Shown here piece after piece: positions 30,962 through 41,469 of a DNA stretch of 64,000 bases; the stretch's first letter is position 1, and each line of letters starts with the position of its first letter. The notes beneath the pieces are model-generated. The model saw nothing but the letters and a program-made list of their open reading frames with translations, was not told the DNA's origin and made no database searches. The DNA is from Pseudomonas aegrilactucae. GTDB taxonomy: Bacteria; Pseudomonadota; Gammaproteobacteria; Pseudomonadales; Pseudomonadaceae. The stretch is from contig NZ_JAHTBI010000031.1 of the NCBI RefSeq assembly GCF_019168305.1, positions 1 through 64,000 on the forward strand, read 5' to 3'. A program made the position numbers and the translations under genes.

Positions 30962-31661
30962 CGCAGGCTGCCAGCAGGTAGCCGCTGCCGCGTACGGTAC
31001 GGATCAGGCGCGGGGGCTTGTCGGTGTCGCGCAGGCGCTGGCGCAGGCGGCTGACCGCCATGTCGACGATGCGGTCCAGCGGCATCGGCTCGCGACCACG
31101 GGTGGCGTTGCCGATAGTGTCGCGATCGAGGATCTGTTGCGGGTGATCGAGGAACAGCTTGAGCAGGGCGAAGTCGGCGCCAGAGAGGATCACCTCCTCG
31201 CCGTCGCGGTGGAACAGGCGGTGGCTGACCGTGTCCAGGCGCCACTCGTCGAACAGCAGCACATCGCCGCCAGCGCGCTCCTGCACGAAGCCTGCGCGGC
31301 GCAGCAGCGCCTTGATGCGTGCCAGCAGTTCGCGGGGGCTGAAGGGTTTGCCCAGGTAGTCGTCGGCGCCCAGTTCAAGGCCGATGACGCGGTCGGTCTC
31401 GTCGGAGCTGGCGGTCAGCATGATGATCGGCACCTGCGCCTGGCGCGGGTGCTGACGCACCCAGCGGCACAGGCTGAAGCCATCTTCGTCAGGCAGCATC
31501 ACATCGAGGATCACCAGGTCCGCACCGTGTTCGTCCAGCGCCTGGCGAAAGCCCTGGCCATCGGCCACGGCCTGCACCTGGAAACCGCATTTGCTCAGGT
31601 AGGCCTGCAGCAGTTCACGGATGTCCTGGTCGTCATCGACCAGCAGTATCGACTTGCTCAC
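30945..31661 (-). CDS. gltR: GltR, OmpR-family response regulator
   Basis: DNA-binding partner of GtrS, controlling gts/oprB transport genes. From the GTG at 31661 (VSKSILLVDDDQDIRELLQA, with AAGGA eight bases upstream) it has 238 residues. The receiver domain holds DDD, the phosphoacceptor Asp in LVILDVMLPDEDGFSLCRW, the Thr/Ser region IIMLTASSDETDRV and the Lys in YLGKPFSPRELLARI. The winged-helix effector domain ends with the R-x-V-R-G-S-G-Y-L wing. A further in-frame GTG at 31685 is less well placed. Confidence 0.95.
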   Translation of the reverse strand: MSKSILLVDDDQDIRELLQAYLSKCGFQVQAVADGQGFRQALDEHGADLVILDVMLPDEDGFSLCRWVRQHPRQAQVPIIMLTASSDETDRVIGLELGADDYLGKPFSPRELLARIKALLRRAGFVQERAGGDVLLFDEWRLDTVSHRLFHRDGEEVILSGADFALLKLFLDHPQQILDRDTIGNATRGREPMPLDRIVDMAVSRLRQRLRDTDKPPRLIRTVRGSGYLLAACVAPAH

Positions 31662-31706
31662 GGTTTGGGTCCTTGTGTGTATCACCTTCAGAGTGGCTGT
31701 GCGTCC

Positions 31707-31788
31707 TTCGCCGGCAAGCCAGCTCCCACAGGGAGATCACCGCTCGTGAGCCTTGCCGGGAACCTGTGGGAGCTGGCTTGCCAGCGAA
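31707..31788. repeat. REPIN between glk and gltR
   Basis: Two inverted REP units; the left has TTCGCCGGC instead of TTCGCTGGC. It divides edd-glk from gltR-gtrS within one co-directional group and may partly uncouple their expression. Confidence 0.93.
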
Positions 31789-31797
31789 CAGGCCCCT

Positions 31798-32756
31798 TCA
31801 GTCACCACAAAGGGCCTGCTGCAACGCCACCCCTGCCCCTTCCAGCCCGCTATACTCCGCTGTCACCAGCCACACCGGCACCCCTTCAAAGTAGGCGCTC
31901 ATGCAGCCCTTGTCGGCAAAACTCGCGGCAAATCCGCTGCGCAGGAACAGCTCGGCAAACCGCGGGATCACCCCGCCGACGATAAACACCCCGCCGCGCC
32001 CACCCAGGGTCAGCACATTGTTGCCCGCCACCCGCCCCAGCAAGCGACAGAACTGCTCGATCACCGCCAGCGCCACCGGATCGCCCGCCAGGGCCGCCTC
32101 GGTGATCTCTGCCGGGGTGCTCAACGTGGCCGCCTGCCCATCCAGCACACAGATGGCCTGGTACAGGCGCAACAAGCCACCGCCACTGAGCACGGTCTCG
32201 GCACTTACATGCCCGGTATCGAGGGCAATCTGCTGACGAATCGCCGCCTCGCGCTCGGTGCCCACCGGCAGGTCCACATGCCCGCCCTCGCCCGGCAGGG
32301 CCAACCAGCGCTCCTCGCCCAGCTTGAGCAGGGTGCCCACGCCCAGCCCCGTACCCGGCCCGATCACCACCGCCGGGCGGCTCGGGTCCGGCGTACCGGC
32401 GCACACGCTGCGCACCTCGTCGGGCTGCAGGCGGGTCATGCCCAGGGCCATGGCGGTAAAGTCGTTGATCAACAGCAGTTGCTCGACCTGCACATTGGCG
32501 CAGAACGCCTTGCGGCTCAGGCGCCAGTGGCTGTTGGTAAAACGGAACTCGTCGCCGCTGACCGGCCCGGCCACCGCCAGGCACACCGCCGCCAGCTCAC
32601 CCTTGGCCAGGCCCTGCGCGCTCAGGTAGGCGCTGATGGCCTGCTCGGGGCTGGTGTAGTCGGCCGTGGGGAACACCTGCACGTTGTGCAGCCGGTTGTC
32701 CTTCCACAGCGCGAAGCGTGCGTTGGTACCGCCGATATCCCCTACCAGGGCTGTTT

Positions 32757-32760
<4 letters not shown>
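31798..32760 (-). CDS. glk: Glucokinase
   Basis: Phosphorylates cytoplasmic glucose with ATP. The 320 residues begin [20 protein letters not shown], the phosphate-1 ATP motif of the bacterial glucokinase family. Other family parts are [13 protein letters not shown] (catalytic Asp), [15 protein letters not shown] and [13 protein letters not shown]. The start overlaps the end of edd by four bases (ATGA), so the pair is translationally coupled. Confidence 0.97.
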
Positions 32761-34583
<1,823 letters not shown>

Positions 34584-34766
34584 GTACTGGACTCCAGGCT
34601 AAGGGGGCAGCGACCTCTGCGGCAGTTTCCCTTACAAACGATTGCGGCCTAGGCTCAAGGCAAGGGGGCGATCGTCGAAGAAAAACGGCTTGGCCGGTCA
34701 CTCGTTGTAGATTGAACAAAATACTGCCAGCAAAAAGGCTTGTTTTCTATTTTTTTACGAATAATC

Positions 34767-34781
34767 TTGTAATTCCAACAA
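34767..34781. promoter_or_regulatory. HexR operator between edd and gap
   Basis: TTGTAATTCCAACAA is an exact TTGT-N7-ACAA match to the HexR consensus. It lies 68 bases before the gap start and in the edd upstream region, so one site could repress both divergent operons. Confidence 0.85.
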
Positions 34782-34797
34782 CAAAATCAGATTTTGT
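34781..34797. promoter_or_regulatory. Perfect 17-base palindrome adjoining the HexR operator
   Basis: ACAAAATC, a central A, and GATTTTGT form a perfect inverted repeat that shares its first base with the HexR box. It may be a second protein site beside HexR. The regulator is not identifiable from sequence. Confidence 0.6.
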
Positions 34798-34848
34798 GAT
34801 GCTCAAGCTCCGTTCAAGGGCATCACCCGGTCTGCCAGAGGTAGCTCC

Positions 34849-35850
34849 ATGACGCTTCGTATCGCAATCAATGGCTTTGGCCGCATCGGCCGCAACATTC
34901 TTCGCGCACTGTATACCCAAGGCTACCGTCAGGACCTGCAGGTCGTCGCCATCAACGACCTGGGCGACAGCGCGATCAATGCCCATCTGCTCAAGTACGA
35001 CAGCGTCCACGGGCTGTTCGATGCCAGTGTCGAGTCCGATGGCGAAAGCCTGACGGTCAACGGTGACCGTATTGCGGTCAGCGCCATCCGCAACCCGGCC
35101 GAGCTGCCGTGGAAAGCCCTGGCGATCGACGTGGTGTTCGAATGCACCGGCCTGTTCACCGAGCGCAGCAAGGCCGCTGCCCATCTTACTGCCGGGGCAC
35201 GCAAAGTCATCATCTCGGCGCCGGGCAAAGGGGTGGACGCCACCGTGGTGTACGGGGTCAACCACGATATCCTGCGCCCGTCGCACCAGATCATCTCCAG
35301 CGCCTCGTGCACCACCAACTGCCTGGCACCCGTGGCCCAGGTGCTGCACCGCGAGCTGGGCATCGAGCAAGGCCTGATGACCACCATCCACGCCTACACC
35401 AACGACCAGAGCCTGACCGACGTGTACCACAGCGATCCGTACCGTGCGCGGGCGGCCACCCAGTCGATGATCCCGAGCAAGACCGGTGCTGCCGAGGCGG
35501 TGGGGCTGGTGCTGCCGGAGCTGGCCGGCAAGCTCACCGGCATGGCCGTACGGGTGCCGGTGATCAACGTGTCGCTGGTGGACCTGACCGTGAACCTGGC
35601 GCGCGAAGCCAGCGTCGAGGAGGTCAATGCGCTGATGAAAGAGGCCAGTCGGCATTCCAAGATCCTCGGTTACAACACCCTGCCGCTGGTGTCGTGCGAC
35701 TTCAACCACAACCCGCTTTCGTCGATTTTCGATGCCAATCACACCAAGGTCGCCGGCAAGATGCTCAAGGTCATGGCCTGGTACGACAACGAGTGGGGCT
35801 TCTCCAACCGGATGCTGGATAACTGCCTGGCGCTTTGTAACGCGCAGTAA
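34849..35850 (+). CDS. gap: Glyceraldehyde-3-phosphate dehydrogenase
   Basis: NAD-dependent oxidation of glyceraldehyde-3-phosphate. The 333 residues begin [20 protein letters not shown] with the dinucleotide motif G-F-G-R-I-G. The catalytic Cys is in [12 protein letters not shown] (about residue 155), and the phosphate-binding and catalytic parts [29 protein letters not shown] and [12 protein letters not shown] are intact. It takes the product of Eda and shares the HexR-controlled gap with edd. In KT2440 the matching gene is gap-1, from memory. Confidence 0.97.
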   Translation: MTLRIAINGFGRIGRNILRALYTQGYRQDLQVVAINDLGDSAINAHLLKYDSVHGLFDASVESDGESLTVNGDRIAVSAIRNPAELPWKALAIDVVFECTGLFTERSKAAAHLTAGARKVIISAPGKGVDATVVYGVNHDILRPSHQIISSASCTTNCLAPVAQVLHRELGIEQGLMTTIHAYTNDQSLTDVYHSDPYRARAATQSMIPSKTGAAEAVGLVLPELAGKLTGMAVRVPVINVSLVDLTVNLAREASVEEVNALMKEASRHSKILGYNTLPLVSCDFNHNPLSSIFDANHTKVAGKMLKVMAWYDNEWGFSNRMLDNCLALCNAQ

Positions 35851-35872
35851 TAGATCAGTGACCTGACCTGAC

Positions 35873-35898
35873 GCCTTCGCTGGCAAACCCGCGAAGGC
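35873..35898. repeat. Degenerate REP-like hairpin after gap
   Basis: GCCTTCGC and GCGAAGGC form a perfect 8-base stem around TGGCAAACCC. The arms resemble the outer part of the window's REP units, but the inner half differs. It may act as a weak terminator for gap. Confidence 0.65.
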
Positions 35899-35938
35899 AA
35901 TCTCAAGCACAAGCAGATCAGTCCTTGCCAACAGCATT

Positions 35939-35957
35939 GATGATAAGCATTATCATT
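35939..35957. promoter_or_regulatory. Fur box upstream of the ECF sigma gene
   Basis: GATGATAAGCATTATCATT contains the inverted pair TGATAA/TTATCA and matches most positions of the 19-base Fur consensus. It lies 27 bases before the sigma gene start, so iron-loaded Fur would repress the locus. Confidence 0.8.
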
Positions 35958-35983
35958 CGCTGAAATCCTGGTCAGGTGCCGCT

Positions 35984-36502
35984 GTGAGTCAGTCCCGCTT
36001 CAATTCCCTCTTTCTCGCCCAGCGGGTCACGCTGCTGCGCACCTTGCAGCGCATGGTCGACAACCCCAGCACCGCCGAAGACCTGCTTCAGGAAACCTAC
36101 CTGCGGGTCACCCGTGCGCTGGGCGAACGCCCCATCGAACACCTCGAGCCGTTCGTGTTCCAGACGGCGCGCAACCTGGCCCTGGACCACCTGCGTGCAC
36201 GCCGGGTGCAGGCGCGCACCCTGCTCGACGATGTGCCCGACGACGTGCTGCACAACGTCGCCGCCGCCCACAGCAGCGCCGAAGACGCCGCGCATGCCGA
36301 CCAGTTGCTGCGTCGCCTGAGCGCCTCGCTCGGCCAGCTCAGCACGCGCCAGCAGCGCATCTTCATCCTCAGCCGGCTGCACGGCGCCAGCTACCTGGAA
36401 ATCGCCGAGCAACTGAACGTCTCCGCCAGCACGGTTCAGAAGGAACTGAAACTGATCATGGCCATCTGCGTAGGGGTGGCCGATCGTCTCAATCGCGATT
36501 GA
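35984..36502 (+). CDS. FecI-type ECF sigma factor (heme/iron signalling)
   Basis: A 172-residue iron-starvation ECF sigma factor. Region 2 includes TAEDLLQETYLRVTRAL and region 4 the helix-turn-helix SYLEIAEQLNVSASTVQKEL. The start is GTG at 35984, chosen because it lies just downstream of the Fur box and gives the normal length. It is followed by an anti-sigma regulator and a TonB receptor, the standard cell-surface signalling trio. Adjacent heme oxygenase suggests heme as signal; the closest known system would be HxuI-HxuR-HxuA, by inference. Confidence 0.93.
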   Translation: MSQSRFNSLFLAQRVTLLRTLQRMVDNPSTAEDLLQETYLRVTRALGERPIEHLEPFVFQTARNLALDHLRARRVQARTLLDDVPDDVLHNVAAAHSSAEDAAHADQLLRRLSASLGQLSTRQQRIFILSRLHGASYLEIAEQLNVSASTVQKELKLIMAICVGVADRLNRD

Positions 36503-36567
36503 GCCGGCTTGCCTCACATGCCGATACACTTGATCATTGCCCGCAACAAGACTGCCAAGGACCCGCT

Positions 36568-37530
36568 GTGACCGACCGTGCCCCTCATCGCCCTGCGCCG
36601 CCCGACCCGGCTGCCCGCGACAGCGCCATGGACCAGGCGCTGGACTGGTTGATCCGGCTGCAGTGCGCCACCCCCGAAGACACCCGCGCCTTCGAAGCCT
36701 GGCTCGAAGCCGACCCGGCGAACGCCCCGGCCTATGTGCGCGCCGAAGCGCTGTGGCACGGCGACAGCGTACGCGAGGCTGCGCAAGTGTTGCAGCAGCA
36801 TCAACGCCCTGCGCGCCTGGCCCGCCTGCGCCCGCACTGGAAACCGCTGGCGGCGGCGGCCGTCCTGCTGATGGGGGTATTCACCGTCGGCAACCTGCCC
36901 CTGCGCCTGCAGGCCGACCACCTCACCGTGGTCGGCGAGCGCCAGCGCCTGGAGCTGAAGGACGGCTCCAAGGTGCTGCTCAACACCAATTCGGCGTTTT
37001 CCAGCGACATCAACGAGCGCCAGCGCGTCGCGCAGCTGTTCCAGGGCGAAGCCTATTTCCAAGTGCCCGGCGGCCAGGCCCAGCCCTTCGAACTGCGCGC
37101 CGGACCGTTGCGCGCCAGCGTGCGCGACACCGACTTCGCGGTGCGCTACCTCGACGGCCAGGCACAGGTGCGCGTGCAGCGCGGTGACGTCGACCTGCTG
37201 GCCAGCAGCGACCAGCGTATCCGCCTCAGCGCCGGCGACAGCATCAGCGTCGGCCCGGACGGCTTTGGCCAGCGCGAACGCCTCGACCTGCAGAAGGACC
37301 TGGCCTGGGTGCACGGCCGGCTGGTGTTCGAGAACTGCCCGCTGAGCCAGGTACTGGCCGAGCTGGGGCGCTACTACCCGGGCTGGATCATCAGCACCGA
37401 CGAGCGCCTGCAGAACGTCGCCGTCACCGGCAACTATCGCCTCGACCAGCCGCTGGAGGCCGTACGCTCGCTGGCGCACATCACCTCCGCACGCCTGCAC
37501 GAGTACCCGCCGCTGGTGATTCTGAACTGA
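36568..37530 (+). CDS. FecR-type anti-sigma regulator
   Basis: Inner-membrane protein that relays receptor occupancy to the ECF sigma factor. From the GTG at 36568 (AAGGA upstream) it has 320 residues; the frame is open back to 36499 but that part overlaps the sigma gene and is not family-like. The cytoplasmic N-terminal domain has AFEAWLEADPANAPAYVRAE, a membrane helix lies near residue 95 (WKPLAAAAVLLMGVFTVGNL), and the periplasmic FecR domain includes LELKDGSKVLLNTNSAF and RQRVAQLFQGEAYFQV. The C-terminal part ends EYPPLVILN. Confidence 0.93.
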   Translation: MTDRAPHRPAPPDPAARDSAMDQALDWLIRLQCATPEDTRAFEAWLEADPANAPAYVRAEALWHGDSVREAAQVLQQHQRPARLARLRPHWKPLAAAAVLLMGVFTVGNLPLRLQADHLTVVGERQRLELKDGSKVLLNTNSAFSSDINERQRVAQLFQGEAYFQVPGGQAQPFELRAGPLRASVRDTDFAVRYLDGQAQVRVQRGDVDLLASSDQRIRLSAGDSISVGPDGFGQRERLDLQKDLAWVHGRLVFENCPLSQVLAELGRYYPGWIISTDERLQNVAVTGNYRLDQPLEAVRSLAHITSARLHEYPPLVILN

Positions 37531-37537
37531 TTCGAAA

Positions 37538-37578
37538 GTTTTTTTACGCGATGCCCTGGGGTCACACGTCTCGTTATA
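37538..37578 (+). promoter_or_regulatory. Putative ECF-dependent promoter of the TonB receptor gene
   Basis: GTTTTTTTAC (37538-37547), a 19-base spacer, then CGTCTCGTTATA (37567-37578). The same two blocks with exactly the same spacing occur before the heme oxygenase gene at 40271-40311. CGTCT-type -10 elements are usual for iron-starvation ECF sigmas. That the neighbouring sigma uses it is inferred. Confidence 0.65.
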
Positions 37579-37648
37579 GCCAATGCAACTGATTCTTATT
37601 TTTGAATCGGGTGCACCTATAACATTTGCGCGACAGGGAGCGCTTTCG

Positions 37649-40243
37649 ATGTCCAGAGGTTTCACTCGCCGGTCTTCAGTCACCCCCCGCCCAGCCCGCG
37701 TGCCGCGTTGCACGCTGTCACTGCTGACCGTGGCCCTGCTTGCCAGCGGCGCCTGCAGCCTGCCGGCGCTGGCCGCCGAACCGGCCCAGGCCAGCGCCCC
37801 GCGCATGGGTGACTACCGCTTCGCCATCGCCCAGCAGCCGCTGGTGTCGGCGCTCAACGCGTTCAGTGTCGTGACTGGCTGGCAGGTCGGCCTCTCGGCC
37901 GAACTGGCCGAGGGTGTGGCCTCGCCTGGCGTGCAGGGCGCGATGAGCCCGGAAAAAGCCCTGCAGCAGATGCTTGCCGGCACCCAGCTGAGCTACCGCA
38001 AGCTCGGCGCCGGCAACGTGGTGATCGAGCGCCCGGTGTCCAGCGCCATCACCCTGCAACAGGTGACCGTGAGCGCCACGCGCACCGCCCAGAACGTGAG
38101 CCAGGTACCCAGCACCGTCAGCGTGCAGACCCGCGAGCAACTGGACCGCAACAACGTCAACAGCATCAAGGAACTGGTGCGCTACGAGCCGGGCGTGTCG
38201 GTCAGCGGCGTAGGCCAGCGCAGCGGCCTGAACGGCTACAACATCCGCGGCATCGATGGCGAGCGGGTACTGACGCAGATCGACGGCGTGTCGATCCCCG
38301 ACAGCTATTTCTACGGCCCCTATGCCCAGACCCAGCGCAACTACGTCGACCCTGAGATCATCAAGCGCGTGGAGATCCTGCGCGGCCCGGCCTCGGTGCT
38401 GTACGGCAGCAACGCGATCGGCGGCGCGGTCAGCTATTTCACCCTCGACCCGGACGACATCATCAAGCCCGGCATGGACCTGGGTGCACGCCTGAAGACC
38501 GGCTACAGCTCGGCCGACGAAAGCTGGCTGACCTCGGCCACCGTGGCCGGGCGCCACGGTGAGTTCGACGGCCTGCTGCACCTGAGCCAGCGCAATGGCC
38601 ATGAAACCGAGTCGTACGGCGGCCACAGCGGCGACGGGCTGGAACGCACCGAGGCCAACCCGCAGGATGCACGCACCACCAACGTGCTGGCCAAGCTGGG
38701 CTGGAACTACGCCGACGATGCGCGGCTGGGGCTGACCTACGAGCGCTACAAGGACGACCGCGACCAGAACATCCTGAGCGCCGTGGGCGGGCCGTTCATT
38801 CCGGGCTTCGGGGCCTTGAACGCCTACCGTGCGCGCACTGGCAACGACACCGTGACCCGCGAGCGCTTTGGCCTGAATCACGAGTTCGGCCTGGACAGCC
38901 TGCTGGCCGACAACATGAAGTGGAGCCTGAACTACCAGGTCGGCAAGACCGATCAGCGCACCGATGAGCTCTATGTCAGCGCCGGGCGGGAAGTCGCCCG
39001 AGATCGCAAGACGCTCTATCAGGACCGCCAGTGGGTATTCGATGCCCAGTTCGACAAAGCCTTCGCCGTTGGCAGCACCGAGCACCTGCTGACCTATGGC
39101 ACCACACTCAAGCAGCAGAAGGTCACTGGCTCGCGCAGCGGCACCGCCACCTGCCTGAATGCGGGGGGCACCTGCCTTGCCATCGGCGATGCCAGCTCGC
39201 GCGATGCCCAGGTCAAGGTCAGCGACTTCCCGGACCCGACCATCAACACCTACAGCCTGTTTGCACAGGACGAGATCCGCTGGAACGACTGGACCTTCCT
39301 GCCGGGCGCGCGCTACGACTACACCCAGTTGAAGCCGCACCTGAGCGACGAGTTTCTGGCCACCCTGCCGACCGGCCCCACTACCACGGTCAACGACAAG
39401 CAGAAGAACTGGCACCGCCTCTCGCCCAAGCTGGGCGTGACCTATGCGTTCGATGAGCACTACACCTGGTACGGACAGTACGCCGAGGGCTTCCGCACGC
39501 CGACCGCCAAGGCGCTGTACGGTCGTTTCGAAAACCTCGCCGGCGGCTACGTGGTCGAGCCCAACCCCGACCTGGAGCCCGAGAAGAGCAAGAGCTACGA
39601 AACCGGCCTGCGCGGCAACTTCGACGCGGGCAACTTCGCCGTCGCGGTGTTCTACAACAAGTACAGCGACTTCATCAACGAAGATGCACTGGTCAACGGC
39701 ACCGACGCCATGGACTTCCGTGCCGAGAACATCAAGCACGCCACCATCAAGGGCGCCGAGTTCAAGGGCCGCCTGAACCTCGATCACTTCGGCGCGCCAC
39801 ACGGCCTGTACACCCAGGGTTCGGTGGCCTATGCCCAGGGCCGCAACAACGACACCGGCGAACCCTTGAACAGCGTCAACCCGCTGACCGGGGTGTTCGG
39901 CCTGGGTTATGAGCAGGACAGCTATGGCGGCCTGTTGAGCTGGACCCTGGTCAAGCGCAAGACGCGTGTCGACGACAGCCAGTTCAAGGCGCCCGATGGG
40001 GCCAGCAGCCAGTTCCGCACCCCGGGCTTGGGCATGCTCGACCTGAGCGGATTCTACAAGGTCAGCGACGACGTCACGATCAATGCCGGCCTGTACAACC
40101 TGACCGACAAGAAGTACTGGCTGTGGGACGACGTGCGCGGCTACGACGGTGTCGGCGAGGCCTCGGTGACCCAGCCGGCCAACATGGACCGCCTGACGAT
40201 GCCGGGCCGCCACTTCGCGATCAACCTGGTCTGGGACATCTGA
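37649..40243 (+). CDS. TonB-dependent heme/hemoprotein receptor with signalling domain
   Basis: Outer-membrane transducer of 864 residues from the ATG at 37649 (AGGGAG upstream). A signal sequence (LSLLTVALLASGACSLPALA) is followed by a secretin/TonB short N-terminal domain at about residues 50-110 (FAIAQQPLVSALNAFSVVTG), which contacts the FecR-type protein. The plug carries QQVTVSATRTAQNVSQVPST and VEILRGPASVLYGSNAIGGA; the 22-strand barrel follows, with FRTPTAKALYGRFENLAGGY resembling the FRAP-like region of heme receptors. The last residues are INLVWDI. Heme as ligand rests on this region and on the adjacent heme oxygenase. Confidence 0.92.
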   Translation: MSRGFTRRSSVTPRPARVPRCTLSLLTVALLASGACSLPALAAEPAQASAPRMGDYRFAIAQQPLVSALNAFSVVTGWQVGLSAELAEGVASPGVQGAMSPEKALQQMLAGTQLSYRKLGAGNVVIERPVSSAITLQQVTVSATRTAQNVSQVPSTVSVQTREQLDRNNVNSIKELVRYEPGVSVSGVGQRSGLNGYNIRGIDGERVLTQIDGVSIPDSYFYGPYAQTQRNYVDPEIIKRVEILRGPASVLYGSNAIGGAVSYFTLDPDDIIKPGMDLGARLKTGYSSADESWLTSATVAGRHGEFDGLLHLSQRNGHETESYGGHSGDGLERTEANPQDARTTNVLAKLGWNYADDARLGLTYERYKDDRDQNILSAVGGPFIPGFGALNAYRARTGNDTVTRERFGLNHEFGLDSLLADNMKWSLNYQVGKTDQRTDELYVSAGREVARDRKTLYQDRQWVFDAQFDKAFAVGSTEHLLTYGTTLKQQKVTGSRSGTATCLNAGGTCLAIGDASSRDAQVKVSDFPDPTINTYSLFAQDEIRWNDWTFLPGARYDYTQLKPHLSDEFLATLPTGPTTTVNDKQKNWHRLSPKLGVTYAFDEHYTWYGQYAEGFRTPTAKALYGRFENLAGGYVVEPNPDLEPEKSKSYETGLRGNFDAGNFAVAVFYNKYSDFINEDALVNGTDAMDFRAENIKHATIKGAEFKGRLNLDHFGAPHGLYTQGSVAYAQGRNNDTGEPLNSVNPLTGVFGLGYEQDSYGGLLSWTLVKRKTRVDDSQFKAPDGASSQFRTPGLGMLDLSGFYKVSDDVTINAGLYNLTDKKYWLWDDVRGYDGVGEASVTQPANMDRLTMPGRHFAINLVWDI

Positions 40244-40251
40244 CCTGCGAC

Positions 40252-40278
40252 GGGGCTGCACGCCAGCCCTGTTTTTTT
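40252..40278 (+). terminator. Rho-independent terminator after the receptor gene
   Basis: GGGCTG and CAGCCC pair around CACGC, followed by TG and seven T residues. The T run is also the core of the GTTTTTTTAC block of the next promoter, so terminator and promoter share sequence. Confidence 0.85.
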
Positions 40279-40311
40279 ACTGTTTCCGCGCGCCTCAACC
40301 GTCTAGTTACA
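40271..40311 (+). promoter_or_regulatory. Putative ECF-dependent promoter of the heme oxygenase gene
   Basis: GTTTTTTTAC (40271-40280), a 19-base spacer, then CGTCTAGTTACA (40300-40311). It matches the receptor promoter at all ten bases of the first block and ten of twelve in the second, with identical spacing. It would make the oxygenase part of the same sigma regulon. Confidence 0.65.
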
Positions 40312-40356
40312 TAAGACCCGGTTACTTACGACGCCCTCATTCCTCAAGGATGCACC

Positions 40357-40965
40357 ATGACCGCTACCGCCGAACGCCCCGCCCTGCGCTCGCAGCGCCT
40401 CAACCAGCTGACCCACGCACCGCACAGCGAACTCGACGCGCTGGTCAAATCCCATGCCCCGTTCGAAACCCGCGAAAGCTTCGCCCGCTTCGTGCTCGCC
40501 CAATACCTGTTCCAGTCCGAGCTCCAGGCCCTGTACACCGACCCGCAACTGATCGCCATCGTGCCCGACCTCGCCGAACGCTGCCGTGCCGAGCAGGCCC
40601 GCCTCGACCTCGTCGACCTCGACACCGGCGTGCCCGCCGCCTTTCCAGGCGCGGTGGAAAACCCCAGCCTGGGCGCTGCAATGGGCTGGATATTCGTCTC
40701 CGAAGGCTCCAAACTCGGCGCCGCGTTCCTGATCAAGCGTGCCGTCGGCCTGGGCCTGTCGGACAGCTTCGGTGCCCGCCACCTGGGCGAGCCGGCCGGT
40801 GGCCGTGCCGAAGGCTGGAAGCAGTTCACCCGCACCCTGGACGGCCTTGAACTGAGCGCCGAAGAAGAAGCCGCCGCCGAACAGGGCGCCGTGGCCGCCT
40901 TCGAACGCTTCACCGCGTTGCTCAAACACGCCTACGCCACCGCGCCGAAGGCCGAGCTGGCCTGA
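40357..40965 (+). CDS. hemO: Biliverdin-producing heme oxygenase
   Basis: Opens imported heme to biliverdin, CO and iron in the cytoplasm. The 202-residue all-helical protein matches the HemO/PigA type. The proximal His lies in LNQLTHAPHSELD near residue 28, and the distal helix glycines are in LGAAMGWIFVSEGSKLGAAF. ESFARFVLAQYLFQSELQAL and the late GWKQFTRTLDGLE also fit. AAGGA precedes the ATG. Placement behind the receptor and under a matching promoter completes a heme uptake-and-use locus. Confidence 0.93.
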   Translation: MTATAERPALRSQRLNQLTHAPHSELDALVKSHAPFETRESFARFVLAQYLFQSELQALYTDPQLIAIVPDLAERCRAEQARLDLVDLDTGVPAAFPGAVENPSLGAAMGWIFVSEGSKLGAAFLIKRAVGLGLSDSFGARHLGEPAGGRAEGWKQFTRTLDGLELSAEEEAAAEQGAVAAFERFTALLKHAYATAPKAELA

Positions 40966-41020
40966 AGCCGTGCCCGGCCATTGCAGTGGCCGGGCCCACC
41001 CCATGCAGTCAATGGACCCC

Positions 41021-41434
41021 ATGAGCCGCCCATCCGCCTCCAAACTGTCCCGCGTGCTGTATGGCCTGCTCGCCTACGTGAGCCTGGGGATCGGCCTGGT
41101 GGCCATCGTGATCCCCGGCCTGCCCACCACCGAATTCATCCTGCTCGCCGCCTGGGCTGCTACCCGCAGCTCGCCACGCCTGAGCGCCTGGCTGGAAAAC
41201 CACCGATTGTTCGGCCCGATCCTGCTCAACTGGCGCAACGGCAAGGTGATCCAGCGCCGTGCCAAGGTCAGCGCCACCCTCAGCATGCTGCTGTGCGCCG
41301 GCCTGATGCTGGTGTTTCTCGGCCCACGCTGGCCGGTGTTCCTCGCCATCGGCGGGATGACCCTTGGCAACCTGTGGATCTGGTCGCGCCCCGAGCGCTT
41401 GCGCGGCGCGCAAGGTTTGACCAATCCGCCCTGA
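41021..41434 (+). CDS. DUF454 (YbaN-like) inner-membrane protein
   Basis: A 137-residue membrane protein with about three to four hydrophobic helices: VLYGLLAYVSLGIGLVAIVI, FILLAAWAATRSS and SMLLCAGLMLVFLG. The family signature G-L-P-T-T-E-F and the W-L/R-L-F-G-P block (AWLENHRLFGPILLNWRNGK) identify it. Function of the family is unknown. The start at 41021 gives MSRPSASKLSRV; an ATG at 41003 is also possible. It lies 55 bases after hemO in the same direction. Confidence 0.88.
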   Translation: MSRPSASKLSRVLYGLLAYVSLGIGLVAIVIPGLPTTEFILLAAWAATRSSPRLSAWLENHRLFGPILLNWRNGKVIQRRAKVSATLSMLLCAGLMLVFLGPRWPVFLAIGGMTLGNLWIWSRPERLRGAQGLTNPP

Positions 41435-41469
41435 TGGTCTGCAATGGCCCTGCACCCGGAGGGCCGACC

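Noticed and set aside
37718..40261. An 847-codon open frame on the minus strand
   Set aside because: It is the antisense shadow of the TonB receptor gene, whose signal peptide, plug and barrel motifs are clear; the antisense product matches no family.
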